Positions 1 through 5,712 of a DNA stretch of 7,750 nt are shown piece by piece (position 1 is the stretch's first letter; each line of letters begins with the position of its first letter). This DNA comes from Clostridia bacterium (lineage in GTDB: Bacteria > Bacillota_E > SLMV01 > PUMD01). A model generated the notes under the pieces. That model saw only the letters and a program-made list of their open reading frames with translations, was not told where the DNA came from and did not search any database. Made by a program: the position numbers and the translations under genes. The DNA lies in contig SKXF01000068.1 in assembly GCA_007128555.1 (NCBI GenBank), positions 1 to 7,750 of the forward strand. Direction: 5' to 3'.

Positions 1-298
1 CTTCGCTCCCGTCGCGGAGCAAATGACCTTGCATGGCTTATCGCACGCAACTGCTATCTGGCTTCTACCAGCAGACGGAAAACCCTGCAGCTGACATCCA
101 ACCCCGGCACTGCGCGCGGTCAGTCGACGCCTACAGGAAGAGAACCACTCGGTCAACAGCCAGGAACGTACCGATCAACGAATGACAGCACCGTGATGGC
201 GTGAACAAAACGCGCCTTCAGTAAATAGCAAATGGGTCAAAACGGTCAAAAACCTCTGGGAGACTTCATCTTGACACGCCCCTTCCATACCAGAACTC
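1..298. other. Gene-poor stretch at the left edge
   Basis: No convincing gene is visible here. One + frame stays open from the window edge to a TGA near 204, and another from the edge to a TGA at 92-94. Neither gives a peptide with a family motif that I recognise, so either could be the tail of a gene that starts outside the window or chance. At 235-253 there is a short imperfect tandem repeat of GGTCAAAAC (second copy has one extra A), too small to name as an element. Confidence 0.4.
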
Positions 299-600
299 GG
301 GAGGATATCTCAGTTGCAGGGGGAATTGACGAGGAAGGCGTCGAAATCTCCAGATGCCCTTTTCGTGTCTCGCGCTGCATCCCTTGGGTGTTGGCGGGAG
401 CGCCGCCACCGGGTGGGGATGGGATGCACCACCGTGGCCATGCAGAGGGCCTTGAAAAACCACATAAACGTTCGTCCGGACCTGGCCGTTCACGCCCACC
501 TGCACGAGAGCGGTTCTCGCCGGTGGGCAATATGGCTGTGCAGGCTGTTTGCGGTGTGTAGATGATCAGCTTTTCGCCCTCAGAGTCACCTGCAAGGGCT
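299..600 (+). pseudogene. Possible decayed tyrosine recombinase (integrase) C-terminal part
   Basis: Frame 2 encodes SPDALFVSR at 347-373, which resembles the DALFVSR stretch just before the C-terminal catalytic region of XerC/D-like recombinases. It continues to TTVAMQRALKNHI (428-466) and then LAVHAHLHESGSR (482-520), where an intact enzyme would have a H-x-H-x-LRH-type motif. The similarity then appears to pass into frame 1 (VGNMAVQAV, 523-549) and into frame 3 (VDDQLFALRVT, 558-590), where the LGH-x-x-x-x-TT-type motif would fall. The catalytic Arg-His box and the nucleophilic Tyr are not recognisable, and two frameshifts are needed, so this would be dead. The resemblance is by eye and could be coincidental. 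Confidence 0.3.
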
Positions 601-734
601 GTAGGTCACAGCATGGAGCCGGGGGTATTGCCAGTAGATTGACGGTAGGTCAGAAGATCAACGGATCATGGCTCTGCGGGACTGGATTGGCAAGCTCTCG
701 CCAAGGTCAAACGGAGGAATCGGGGTGTCAAACC

Positions 735-1247
735 ATGAAGTGCGAATGCGGATACAATCCGGAGAGTGACTTCGAGTTCTGCCCAATGTGCGGGAGGCGG
801 CGGCTGGGTATCCGGACGGATGAGGACTCAGTGGACGACCGGGGACCAACGCAGCTGTCGTTTGAAGCCGAGAGGTCGGAGGTGAGGCTTACACCGCCTG
901 CCAAGCGTTTCGGAGCATGGCTGGTGGAATCTTTCATCCTGGGGTTGCCATCGACACTCATGACAGAGGTGCCCTCCCTGTGGGCGCTATGGATATTGGT
1001 ATGGGTCTGGGAGCTGGTATTGTGGACAAAATCCAAGACCATAGGGAAGCAGATCTTCCACATGACCGTTGTGCACGCTGAGACGTATGAAGGAGTCAGC
1101 TTTGGCATGATGTTCTTGCGGGAGATCGTCGGCAAGTTCCTTTCGGCCATTGTGCTTGGACTGGGTTTCCTGTGGGTGGCGATCGATAGGGACCACCAGG
1201 GCTGGCATGACAAGATCATATCGTCCGTCGTGATTGAAGACCGGTAA
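735..1247 (+). CDS. Zinc-ribbon RDD-family membrane protein
   Basis: This predicts a 170-residue membrane protein. Residues 3-19 hold a Cys-x-Cys ... Cys-x2-Cys arrangement (C3, C5, C16, C19), a short zinc ribbon of the kind fused to many small membrane proteins. A polar linker of about 35 residues follows. The RDD domain runs from about 56 to 168: an Arg in the first segment (R58, RFGAWLVES), hydrophobic segments near 61-76, 82-97 and 133-152, a TIGKQI motif near 102-107 (family form TPGKR), and the end motif DRDHQGWHDKII, which matches the family's D-x(n)-LHD-K pattern. The usual Asp of the first helix is Glu (E65). RDD proteins have been linked to ion transport in some cases but most are uncharacterised. 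The ATG at 735 was chosen because the zinc ribbon starts there; upstream in-frame sequence looks non-coding. A GGAGG lies at 713-717, rather far (17 bases); GGGGTG at 722-727 is closer. It lies 98 bases before the DraG-like gene and may share its transcript. Confidence 0.85.
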   Translation: MKCECGYNPESDFEFCPMCGRRRLGIRTDEDSVDDRGPTQLSFEAERSEVRLTPPAKRFGAWLVESFILGLPSTLMTEVPSLWALWILVWVWELVLWTKSKTIGKQIFHMTVVHAETYEGVSFGMMFLREIVGKFLSAIVLGLGFLWVAIDRDHQGWHDKIISSVVIEDR

Positions 1248-1345
1248 GCCGTCATGGACAGGCATCTGGCAGCAGGACGACCATGGGACCTGGGCTGTCG
1301 AATGGAAACCCTGGTATTCCGACGAACCTTGAGGGGGTGGATGTC

Positions 1346-2290
1346 GTGACGGATATTCATCAGGTCCGTGGAGCCCTCTTCGGTCTTTGCACCGGGGATG
1401 CCCTGGGATTGCCCGTGCAGTTTGTGCCCCGGGAGCGCCTGAGGGCGCATCCTGTCCGGGGTATGACCGGGTACGGCACGTGCAACAAGCCGCCCGGGAC
1501 ATGGTCGGATGACAGTTCCCTCACGTTCTGTCTTGCAGAGAGCCTCTGTGAAGGGTTGGATCTCGAGGACATCGGTCAGAGGTTCGTGCGCTGGGTGGAG
1601 GAAGGATACTGGTCCGCCGACGGTCGGGCTTTTGATGTCGGTCGGACGACCCTGCGGGCCGTGGCCAGGCTGAAGAGAGGCGTCTCGCCGTATGATTCGG
1701 GGGATGCGGGCGATCGCAGCAACGGCAACGGTTCGTTGATGCGCATCCTGCCCCTGGCCCTTTACTTGAAGGCGTTGGACGTTGAGGTTCTCCTGCCCTG
1801 GGTTCACATGGTTTCCGCTATCACCCACGCCCACCCCGTTTCGCAGATGGCCTGCGGCATCTACACCGTACTGGCGATTGGCCTGCTGCAGGGGTGTTCG
1901 CCGTCCGAGGCTTACACATCGACACCAGGGATCTGCCTGGACCTTTATGACCGGGAACCTTACCGGAGTTACCTGCCCCGTTTCTCCAGGGTGCTCAACG
2001 GGAAGATCGACTCCCTGCCCGAGGAGAAGATCAACAGCAGCGGTTACGTTGTGGACACGCTGGAGGCTGCCCTGTGGTGCCTGCTGCGTAACGGTTCCTA
2101 CCGGGATACCGTTCTGGATGGGGTCAACCTTGGCGGTGACACCGATACCATTGCGGCCGTTGCCGGTGGCCTGGCGGGCGTTCACTACGGCCTTGATAGT
2201 ATTCCCGGGAAGTGGGTCAGGGCCGTGGCGCGGCACGATGAGATCCGTTTGCTGGCGGACAGGTTCGGCGCAGCCTGCGACGAGAGATGA
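1346..2290 (+). CDS. ADP-ribosylglycohydrolase family protein (DraG-like)
   Basis: This encodes 314 residues, a typical length for the family. Family members remove ADP-ribose from proteins, nucleic acids or small molecules using two divalent metal ions in an all-helical fold. All expected motifs are visible: the N-terminal RGALFGLCTGDALGLP (8-23), the metal site SDDSSLT (54-60, family TDDT), SNGNGSLMR (125-133), ITHAHP (159-164) and the second metal site GGDTDTIAAVAG (263-274). The active site therefore looks intact. The substrate cannot be read from sequence, and no ADP-ribosyltransferase partner lies in the window, so a DraT/DraG nitrogenase role is not supported. I chose GTG 1346 because GAGGGGG at 1331-1337 sits 8 bases upstream and the family homology begins a few residues later. 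An ATG at 1283 would add 21 residues that show no family resemblance. The protein appears cytosolic, with no signal peptide. Confidence 0.9.
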   Translation: MTDIHQVRGALFGLCTGDALGLPVQFVPRERLRAHPVRGMTGYGTCNKPPGTWSDDSSLTFCLAESLCEGLDLEDIGQRFVRWVEEGYWSADGRAFDVGRTTLRAVARLKRGVSPYDSGDAGDRSNGNGSLMRILPLALYLKALDVEVLLPWVHMVSAITHAHPVSQMACGIYTVLAIGLLQGCSPSEAYTSTPGICLDLYDREPYRSYLPRFSRVLNGKIDSLPEEKINSSGYVVDTLEAALWCLLRNGSYRDTVLDGVNLGGDTDTIAAVAGGLAGVHYGLDSIPGKWVRAVARHDEIRLLADRFGAACDER

Positions 2291-2533
2291 CAGGACGGGC
2301 GGTTGTGCGGTCGAACGGTGCTGTTCGTCGTGTCCGTGGGCCTTCGTTCCGGTCTCACGAGGGGTGCTCAGCTGACTTGGGAAGACCGTGATCCGGGTGA
2401 CAAGCGCCACCGTAGGTGTATTGCTGGGTAGACGCTGCAGTTAGTTGTGGGCCTGCAGCAGAGGTGGCTGATGACATGCAGCAAGGCGCGGCAGGCCGTT
2501 CCAAGGTGCACTCGTCCTTTGCAAATTGTACAG

Positions 2534-2553
2534 CCGAGCGAAGCTTCGGTCGG
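2534..2553. repeat. 20-base near-perfect palindrome, possible operator or hairpin
   Basis: The left arm CCGAGCGAAG and right arm CTTCGGTCGG are reverse complements except at one position. The centre is AAGCTT, with no spacer. As DNA this has the two-fold symmetry of a binding site for a dimeric regulator. As RNA it could fold with a six-base loop. It lies about 230 bases before mntA and has no T run after it, so it is not a classical terminator. A role as operator is only an inference. Confidence 0.35.
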
Positions 2554-2761
2554 TATGGCAGAGGGTCAAAGCCAACAGAGGTGTGGGTGGAAAACTCAAG
2601 TGACGTGCTGCAGCATATGCCTGCGATGGAGTAAAGCGGAAAACGGGAGAGATGAGTGAGCGGACGGAGAGGGGCCTATGCCGTTGATCTTGGAGGCGTG
2701 TGATGGGTCTGGCGAGCAGGGATGCCGACTTGCTGGATAGATTGAGTTAGAGATATTCTGT

Positions 2762-2769
2762 AAAGGAGG
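2762..2769 (+). promoter_or_regulatory. Strong ribosome binding site setting the mntA GTG start
   Basis: AAAGGAGG lies with its last base 10 bases before the GTG at 2780. This near-perfect anti-16S match supports the GTG start over the in-frame ATG at 2825, which has no comparable site. Confidence 0.75.
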
Positions 2770-2779
2770 ATGTTGGGGG

Positions 2780-3241
2780 GTGAGAGGCTTGTCAGCCTGC
2801 CGGAACGACAATGAGAACTTGAAGATGAAGTCGACACTCGTTGAGGTCCTCTCGGCGGACCCTGACATCATGGCAGCCTATCTTTTCGGGTCTCACGCCC
2901 GGGGTACCCAGTCCCTCCTCAGTGACGTGGATGTTGCAGTCCTACTCCAGGAGCAGTCTGATCAGGATAACTTCCACAAACGACTGACTCTACTGGGCGA
3001 GCTGATGGGTGAACTCCGTTTCGACCGGGTAGACCTCATCATACTAAATGAGTCTCCCCCTGCACTCACCTATAGAATCATCAAAGAGGGCATTCTGCTT
3101 TTTGAGAGGCCCGATGCTGGTCGTGAAAGAATCAGATTTGAGAAAGACTCCTTCATGGCTTACTTTGATCTTCGGAAACTACATGAGGCTGTTGCCGGTG
3201 AGATGCGAAAGAGAATCAAGGAGGGTAGATTTGGTGGTTGA
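2780..3241 (+). CDS. mntA: MntA-type nucleotidyltransferase antitoxin
   Basis: This encodes 153 residues of the minimal nucleotidyltransferase (MNT) family. The diagnostic GSX10DXD motif is exact: G37-S38, ten residues, then D49-V-D51 (YLFGSHARG ... SDVDVAVLL). A third acidic residue, D85, follows in FDRVDLIIL, completing the usual metal and nucleotide site. In characterised HepT-MntA systems the antitoxin transfers AMP from ATP to a tyrosine of the HepT toxin and neutralises it (type VII toxin-antitoxin). The C-terminal YFDLRKLHEA region (about 131-140) resembles the tail seen in such antitoxins. The start is GTG 2780, supported by the preceding AAAGGAGG. An ATG at 2825 (residue 16) is a possible internal start that would still keep the full catalytic domain. 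The stop codon overlaps the start of hepT by 8 bases, showing coupled translation. Antitoxin-first order, as here, is common for this module. Confidence 0.9.
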   Translation: MRGLSACRNDNENLKMKSTLVEVLSADPDIMAAYLFGSHARGTQSLLSDVDVAVLLQEQSDQDNFHKRLTLLGELMGELRFDRVDLIILNESPPALTYRIIKEGILLFERPDAGRERIRFEKDSFMAYFDLRKLHEAVAGEMRKRIKEGRFGG

Positions 3242-3659
3242 TAAAGAAGTTGTTGAGCGCAGATTGCGGAGGCTGGAAGAGTCGCTTCAGAAGCTCCGGT
3301 CGGCATCGCAGAACTCCCTGAAAGCGTATCTTGAGAACGATTTGATCAGGGACAGCGCAGAGAGAAACCTGCAGGTGGCTATCCAGATTTGTATAGACAT
3401 CGGGGGACATCTCGTGGCCTCTCTAGGTTTCCGGACGCCAGAGACTTACGCTGATATCTTCCTCATCCTCCGGGAGGAGGGAGTGTTGTCAGATAGCCTG
3501 TCCGGGGTCATGCAGCGCATGGTCGGCCTACGGAATATATTGGTGCATGACTACCTGGAGATTAATCCCGAGCTAGTTTACGAGCATCTCGATTCACTGA
3601 ATGACTTCGCGAAATTCGCCAAGGAGATAATCGAGGCCGTTGAAAGATACAGCTCGTGA
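3234..3659 (+). CDS. hepT: HepT-like HEPN ribonuclease toxin (DUF86)
   Basis: This encodes 141 residues of the all-alpha HEPN/DUF86 family. The RX4HXY motif of HepT toxins is intact: R100, H105 and Y107 in RNILVHDY. The Arg and His are the RNase residues, and the Tyr is the one AMPylated by MntA in studied systems. Also typical are the N-terminal VDKEVVERRLRRLEE helix, the RDSAERNLQVAIQ helix (39-51) and DIGGHLVA (55-62). HepT dimers cut RNA; some members cleave tRNA ends. The start is taken as GTG 3234, 8 bases after AAGGAGGG (3218-3225); TTG 3231 is an alternative that adds one residue. The Shine-Dalgarno lies inside mntA and the genes overlap by 8 bases, so toxin translation is coupled to that of the antitoxin. 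No feature suggests inactivation. Confidence 0.92.
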   Translation: MVDKEVVERRLRRLEESLQKLRSASQNSLKAYLENDLIRDSAERNLQVAIQICIDIGGHLVASLGFRTPETYADIFLILREEGVLSDSLSGVMQRMVGLRNILVHDYLEINPELVYEHLDSLNDFAKFAKEIIEAVERYSS

Positions 3660-3907
3660 GCCGGTGACGGTTCCATGCTGTCTCTTTGGATCGGTCCGCC
3701 GCATCTGAGCGTTCTTGTGTACTGGATCAAGGCAGTTGTCCGCAGCTTGTAGAAGGCTTGGCTTCCTTCGCCCAGCCCTTCGCTTATTCAACGGAGGCTA
3801 TTTCTGTGCTGAGTGCAGATTCTACCCGTGCCTTCGAGGATTTGCCGATCATACCCAGGTACGTCAAATTGGCTGCATCCGATAGGAGGCGACAGCCAGT
3901 AGCTTGA
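3660..3907. other. Intergenic stretch after hepT
   Basis: No gene can be supported here. Just after hepT, overlapping its stop codon, GAGCCG (3658-3663) and CGGTTC (3668-3673) could form a 6-base-pair stem with one G-U pair and a GTGA loop. No T tract follows closely, so it is at best a weak transcript end. The upstream body of the response-regulator remnant would be expected in this stretch, but I could not recognise it. Confidence 0.4.
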
Positions 3908-4006
3908 AGACATTCTCCTGGATCGGGTCCCCACAGCAAGATCATTGGGACCGTGTGGGGATACGGCTACCGGTTGAGCCAGCCCGGCAGGGATCTGCGG
4001 GGTTGA
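3908..4006 (+). pseudogene. C-terminal remnant of an OmpR/PhoB-family response regulator
   Basis: In frame 2, between an in-frame TGA at 3905-3907 and a TGA at 4004-4006, the peptide runs GPHSKIIGTVWGYGYRLSQ and a short basic tail. This closely matches the conserved end of winged-helix OmpR/PhoB regulators, whose last beta hairpin reads roughly P-x-h-I-x-TV-x-G-x-GYRL. The rest of the DNA-binding domain (recognition helix, VDVHVxxLRRK-type stretch) and the receiver domain are absent or unrecognisable upstream, and the in-frame stop cuts off any longer reading. It is therefore read as the surviving 3' end of a lost or decayed gene. No histidine kinase is seen beside it. The GTVWGYGYRL match is strong for its length, but it covers only about 20 residues. 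Confidence 0.5.
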
Positions 4007-4213
4007 GGGTTGTTCCTCTCGTGAGGCGCCCCGGATCCCCGGTCGCTGTTAGCCGGAACGATGTGCTTCGTGAACCCCTGCTGTTGTTGCCATGGACCTG
4101 CGAGTACCGCACCTTCGAGGGGCAGCGCCCCTCGTACACCGGGGAGGGGAAGGAGGACGCGGCTGGACCGTTGAGTTGGATGGAGGATGTCCACCCAAGT
4201 AAGGAGGCACGGT
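4007..4213. other. Leader region upstream of the HEAT-repeat genes
   Basis: No gene is supported. A 36-codon open frame from ATG 4092 ends at TAA 4200-4202, inside the ribosome binding site of the next gene. It has no clear Shine-Dalgarno or family signal and is probably chance, although a leader peptide cannot be excluded. The region contains the GC-rich hairpin at 4116-4134. Confidence 0.35.
4116..4134 (+). repeat. GC-rich hairpin in the leader of the HEAT-repeat gene
   Basis: CGAGGGGC and GCCCCTCG form a perfect 8-base-pair stem around an AGC loop. It lies 80 bases before the start of the HEAT-repeat gene. No T run follows, so it does not look like an intrinsic terminator. It could be a structured 5' leader element or an inverted-repeat protein site; either is inference. 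Confidence 0.4.
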
Positions 4214-5452
4214 ATGTGGCTGTTTGGACCGCCTGACGTGAAGAAGATGAAGGCCCGGAGGAACGTCAAGGGGTTGATCAAGGCCCTGAGCTACGGAAAG
4301 GATCACGAGGTGTGCAACGAGGCCGCCAGGGCGTTGGGCCAGATAGGTGATCCAATCGCGGTTGAACCCCTTATCGGTGAGCTGGATAGCCCTGTGTACA
4401 GGCAGGGTGATGCGGCCGCAGAGGCCCTGGGGATGATTGGAGATGCTCGCGCCACCGGGCCTCTCATCGCCTATCTCGAAGGGCCCCGGTACCTCTGGGA
4501 GCGCGAAACGGCTGTGAGGGCCCTGGGTAAGATGGGTGATCCCCGGGCTGTGGGATCGATCCTTGCGACGCTTCAGAAAGGAGACATGGAATATCATAGG
4601 GCCGATTCCTCCGAGGAACAACGCGAGAAACTGTGTAAGGCGGCAGGTGATGCGCTGATCAGGCTCGGAAAACCTGCCGTTGCGCCCCTCGTAGCTGCGC
4701 TGGAGGATGAGCCCTCTTACTTCCTGTTCCAGGTCGCTGTGAGTGCCCTGGGCGCCATTGGGGACAGAAGTGCCGTACAGCCCCTCCTTGCTCAGCTCGC
4801 GGGAGGTGCCCCTGTCTGGAGGAAAGCTGCCGTTGCCAGCGCCCTCGCCAGGCTTCGCTGGAGGCCCGATCGCAGCGAAACGGGGGCGTGGTACTGGGTT
4901 TCGAGGAAGAATTGGGCCAGGGCGAGCACCCTCGGTGCTCCGGCCGTGGTGCCCTTCCTTCTTGGAGGGGACGCAAAGGACGCCAGGGCAAGGACTGAAG
5001 CGCTGGTTGGGATGGGTGAGGCGGCTGTGGAGCCGCTCATCGCCGCCCTCAGTGATGAGCGGATGGCAGAGTCGGAGAGGGAGACTGCCGCCAGGGCCCT
5101 GGGCATGATCGGTGATGTGCGGGCTGTTGAGCCCCTCATTGAAATGCTCGGGAGAAAGGTCGAGTTCAGTGACCAGAGGAAGGCGTACAAGGCCGCCGCC
5201 GAGGCAGTGGGTGGGATCGGAGATCCCCGGGTCGTGGTACCTCTCATCGTCGCCTTGCGCCACGACGGGGATATGCGCAGGTTTGCCGCCGGGATCCTCG
5301 TGGACATGTACCGGCGGGGAGTCCTTGACGAGGGATCGAGGAAGAGCATCCTTGCCCGGCGCAGCATCATCACGACACCTCACACAGATGTTTGGGCCAC
5401 CTGTGGGGGGCCCCACGAGGATACCGGAATCGGCGTGGACTTCCCGCTGTGA
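4214..5452 (+). CDS. HEAT-repeat (PBS-lyase type) protein with His/Asp/Cys tail
   Basis: This encodes 412 residues made almost wholly of HEAT/PBS-lyase repeats of about 31 residues. Typical units read ALGQIGDPIAVEPLIGEL, ALGMIGDVRAVEPLIEML and AVGGIGDPRVVVPLIVAL; about nine or ten are visible. The first helix (VKKMKARRNVKGLIKAL) is a usual opening for such proteins. Around residues 209-252 lies a different unit, LRWRPDRSETGAWYWVSRKNW followed by LGAPAVVPFL, also present in the next gene. The last 23 residues depart from the repeat and carry H390-T-D392, C397, H401-E-D403 and the end GIGVDFPL, which could bind a metal. HEAT repeats form curved scaffolds for protein binding; the PBS-lyase subtype is named after phycobilin lyases, but nothing here indicates bilin chemistry. 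ATG 4214 is chosen because AAGGAGG (4201-4207) lies 6 bases upstream; an upstream in-frame start at 4187 lacks such a site. No signal peptide is seen. Confidence 0.9.
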   Translation: MWLFGPPDVKKMKARRNVKGLIKALSYGKDHEVCNEAARALGQIGDPIAVEPLIGELDSPVYRQGDAAAEALGMIGDARATGPLIAYLEGPRYLWERETAVRALGKMGDPRAVGSILATLQKGDMEYHRADSSEEQREKLCKAAGDALIRLGKPAVAPLVAALEDEPSYFLFQVAVSALGAIGDRSAVQPLLAQLAGGAPVWRKAAVASALARLRWRPDRSETGAWYWVSRKNWARASTLGAPAVVPFLLGGDAKDARARTEALVGMGEAAVEPLIAALSDERMAESERETAARALGMIGDVRAVEPLIEMLGRKVEFSDQRKAYKAAAEAVGGIGDPRVVVPLIVALRHDGDMRRFAAGILVDMYRRGVLDEGSRKSILARRSIITTPHTDVWATCGGPHEDTGIGVDFPL

Positions 5453-5562
5453 ACAGGGTCGCCCTGGCGGGGCAGGTGTACTCGATGGCAGAACCGCAGC
5501 GAGACCTCTGAGGCCTGCTCCCATCCTGGACCATCACCGGTCGGCAGGTCTGGAGGAGCTGC

Positions 5563-5581
5563 GGCAACGGGTCTCGTTGCC
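5563..5581 (+). repeat. Hairpin between the two HEAT-repeat genes
   Basis: GGCAACG and CGTTGCC form a perfect 7-base-pair stem with a GGTCT loop, inside the 260-base gap between the two HEAT genes. A second small palindrome (TGTCGTGACA) follows directly. No T run is present, so termination is not clear. It may affect how much the second gene is transcribed with the first. The rest of the gap holds no gene that I can support. Confidence 0.35.
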
Positions 5582-5712
5582 TGTCGTGACAGCACCCCAA
5601 TGCAATTTGGTGCGTGGAGGATTGCGGCAGGAGTACAGCGAATGCTACATGATACAAGAAACGGAAGGGCCGCTTTCGTCCTGATCAGGTGCCTGCTGGG
5701 AGGAGCAGATCA

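Larger units (their letters stand above)
2291..2779. other. Long intergenic region before mntA
   Basis: Nearly 490 bases without a gene I can support. Short open frames of about 70 codons exist in two + frames between 2416 and 2659, but they overlap each other, lack good ribosome binding sites and show no recognisable family sequence. The region contains the palindrome at 2534-2553 and ends in the strong ribosome binding site of mntA. It presumably holds the promoter of the toxin-antitoxin operon, which I could not place with confidence. Confidence 0.5.

Noticed and set aside
728..2410. A very long open frame on the - strand (about 560 codons) opposite the RDD and DraG-like genes.
   Set aside because: It is antisense to two genes with clear family motifs, shows no recognisable domain and has the composition expected from the opposite strand of GC-rich coding sequence.
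2730..2759. A promoter-like pair, TTGCTG and TATTCT with an 18-base spacer, just before mntA.
   Set aside because: A transcript from it would begin at about the ribosome binding site of mntA (2762-2769) and could not be translated from it, so it is not likely the operon promoter.
3658..3673. A short stem with a GTGA loop overlapping the hepT stop codon, as an intrinsic terminator.
   Set aside because: The stem is only six pairs including a G-U pair and no T tract follows directly.
4049..5524. A long - strand open frame of about 490 codons under the first HEAT gene.
   Set aside because: It mirrors the HEAT repeats as periodic antisense sequence and has no family signal or plausible ribosome binding site.
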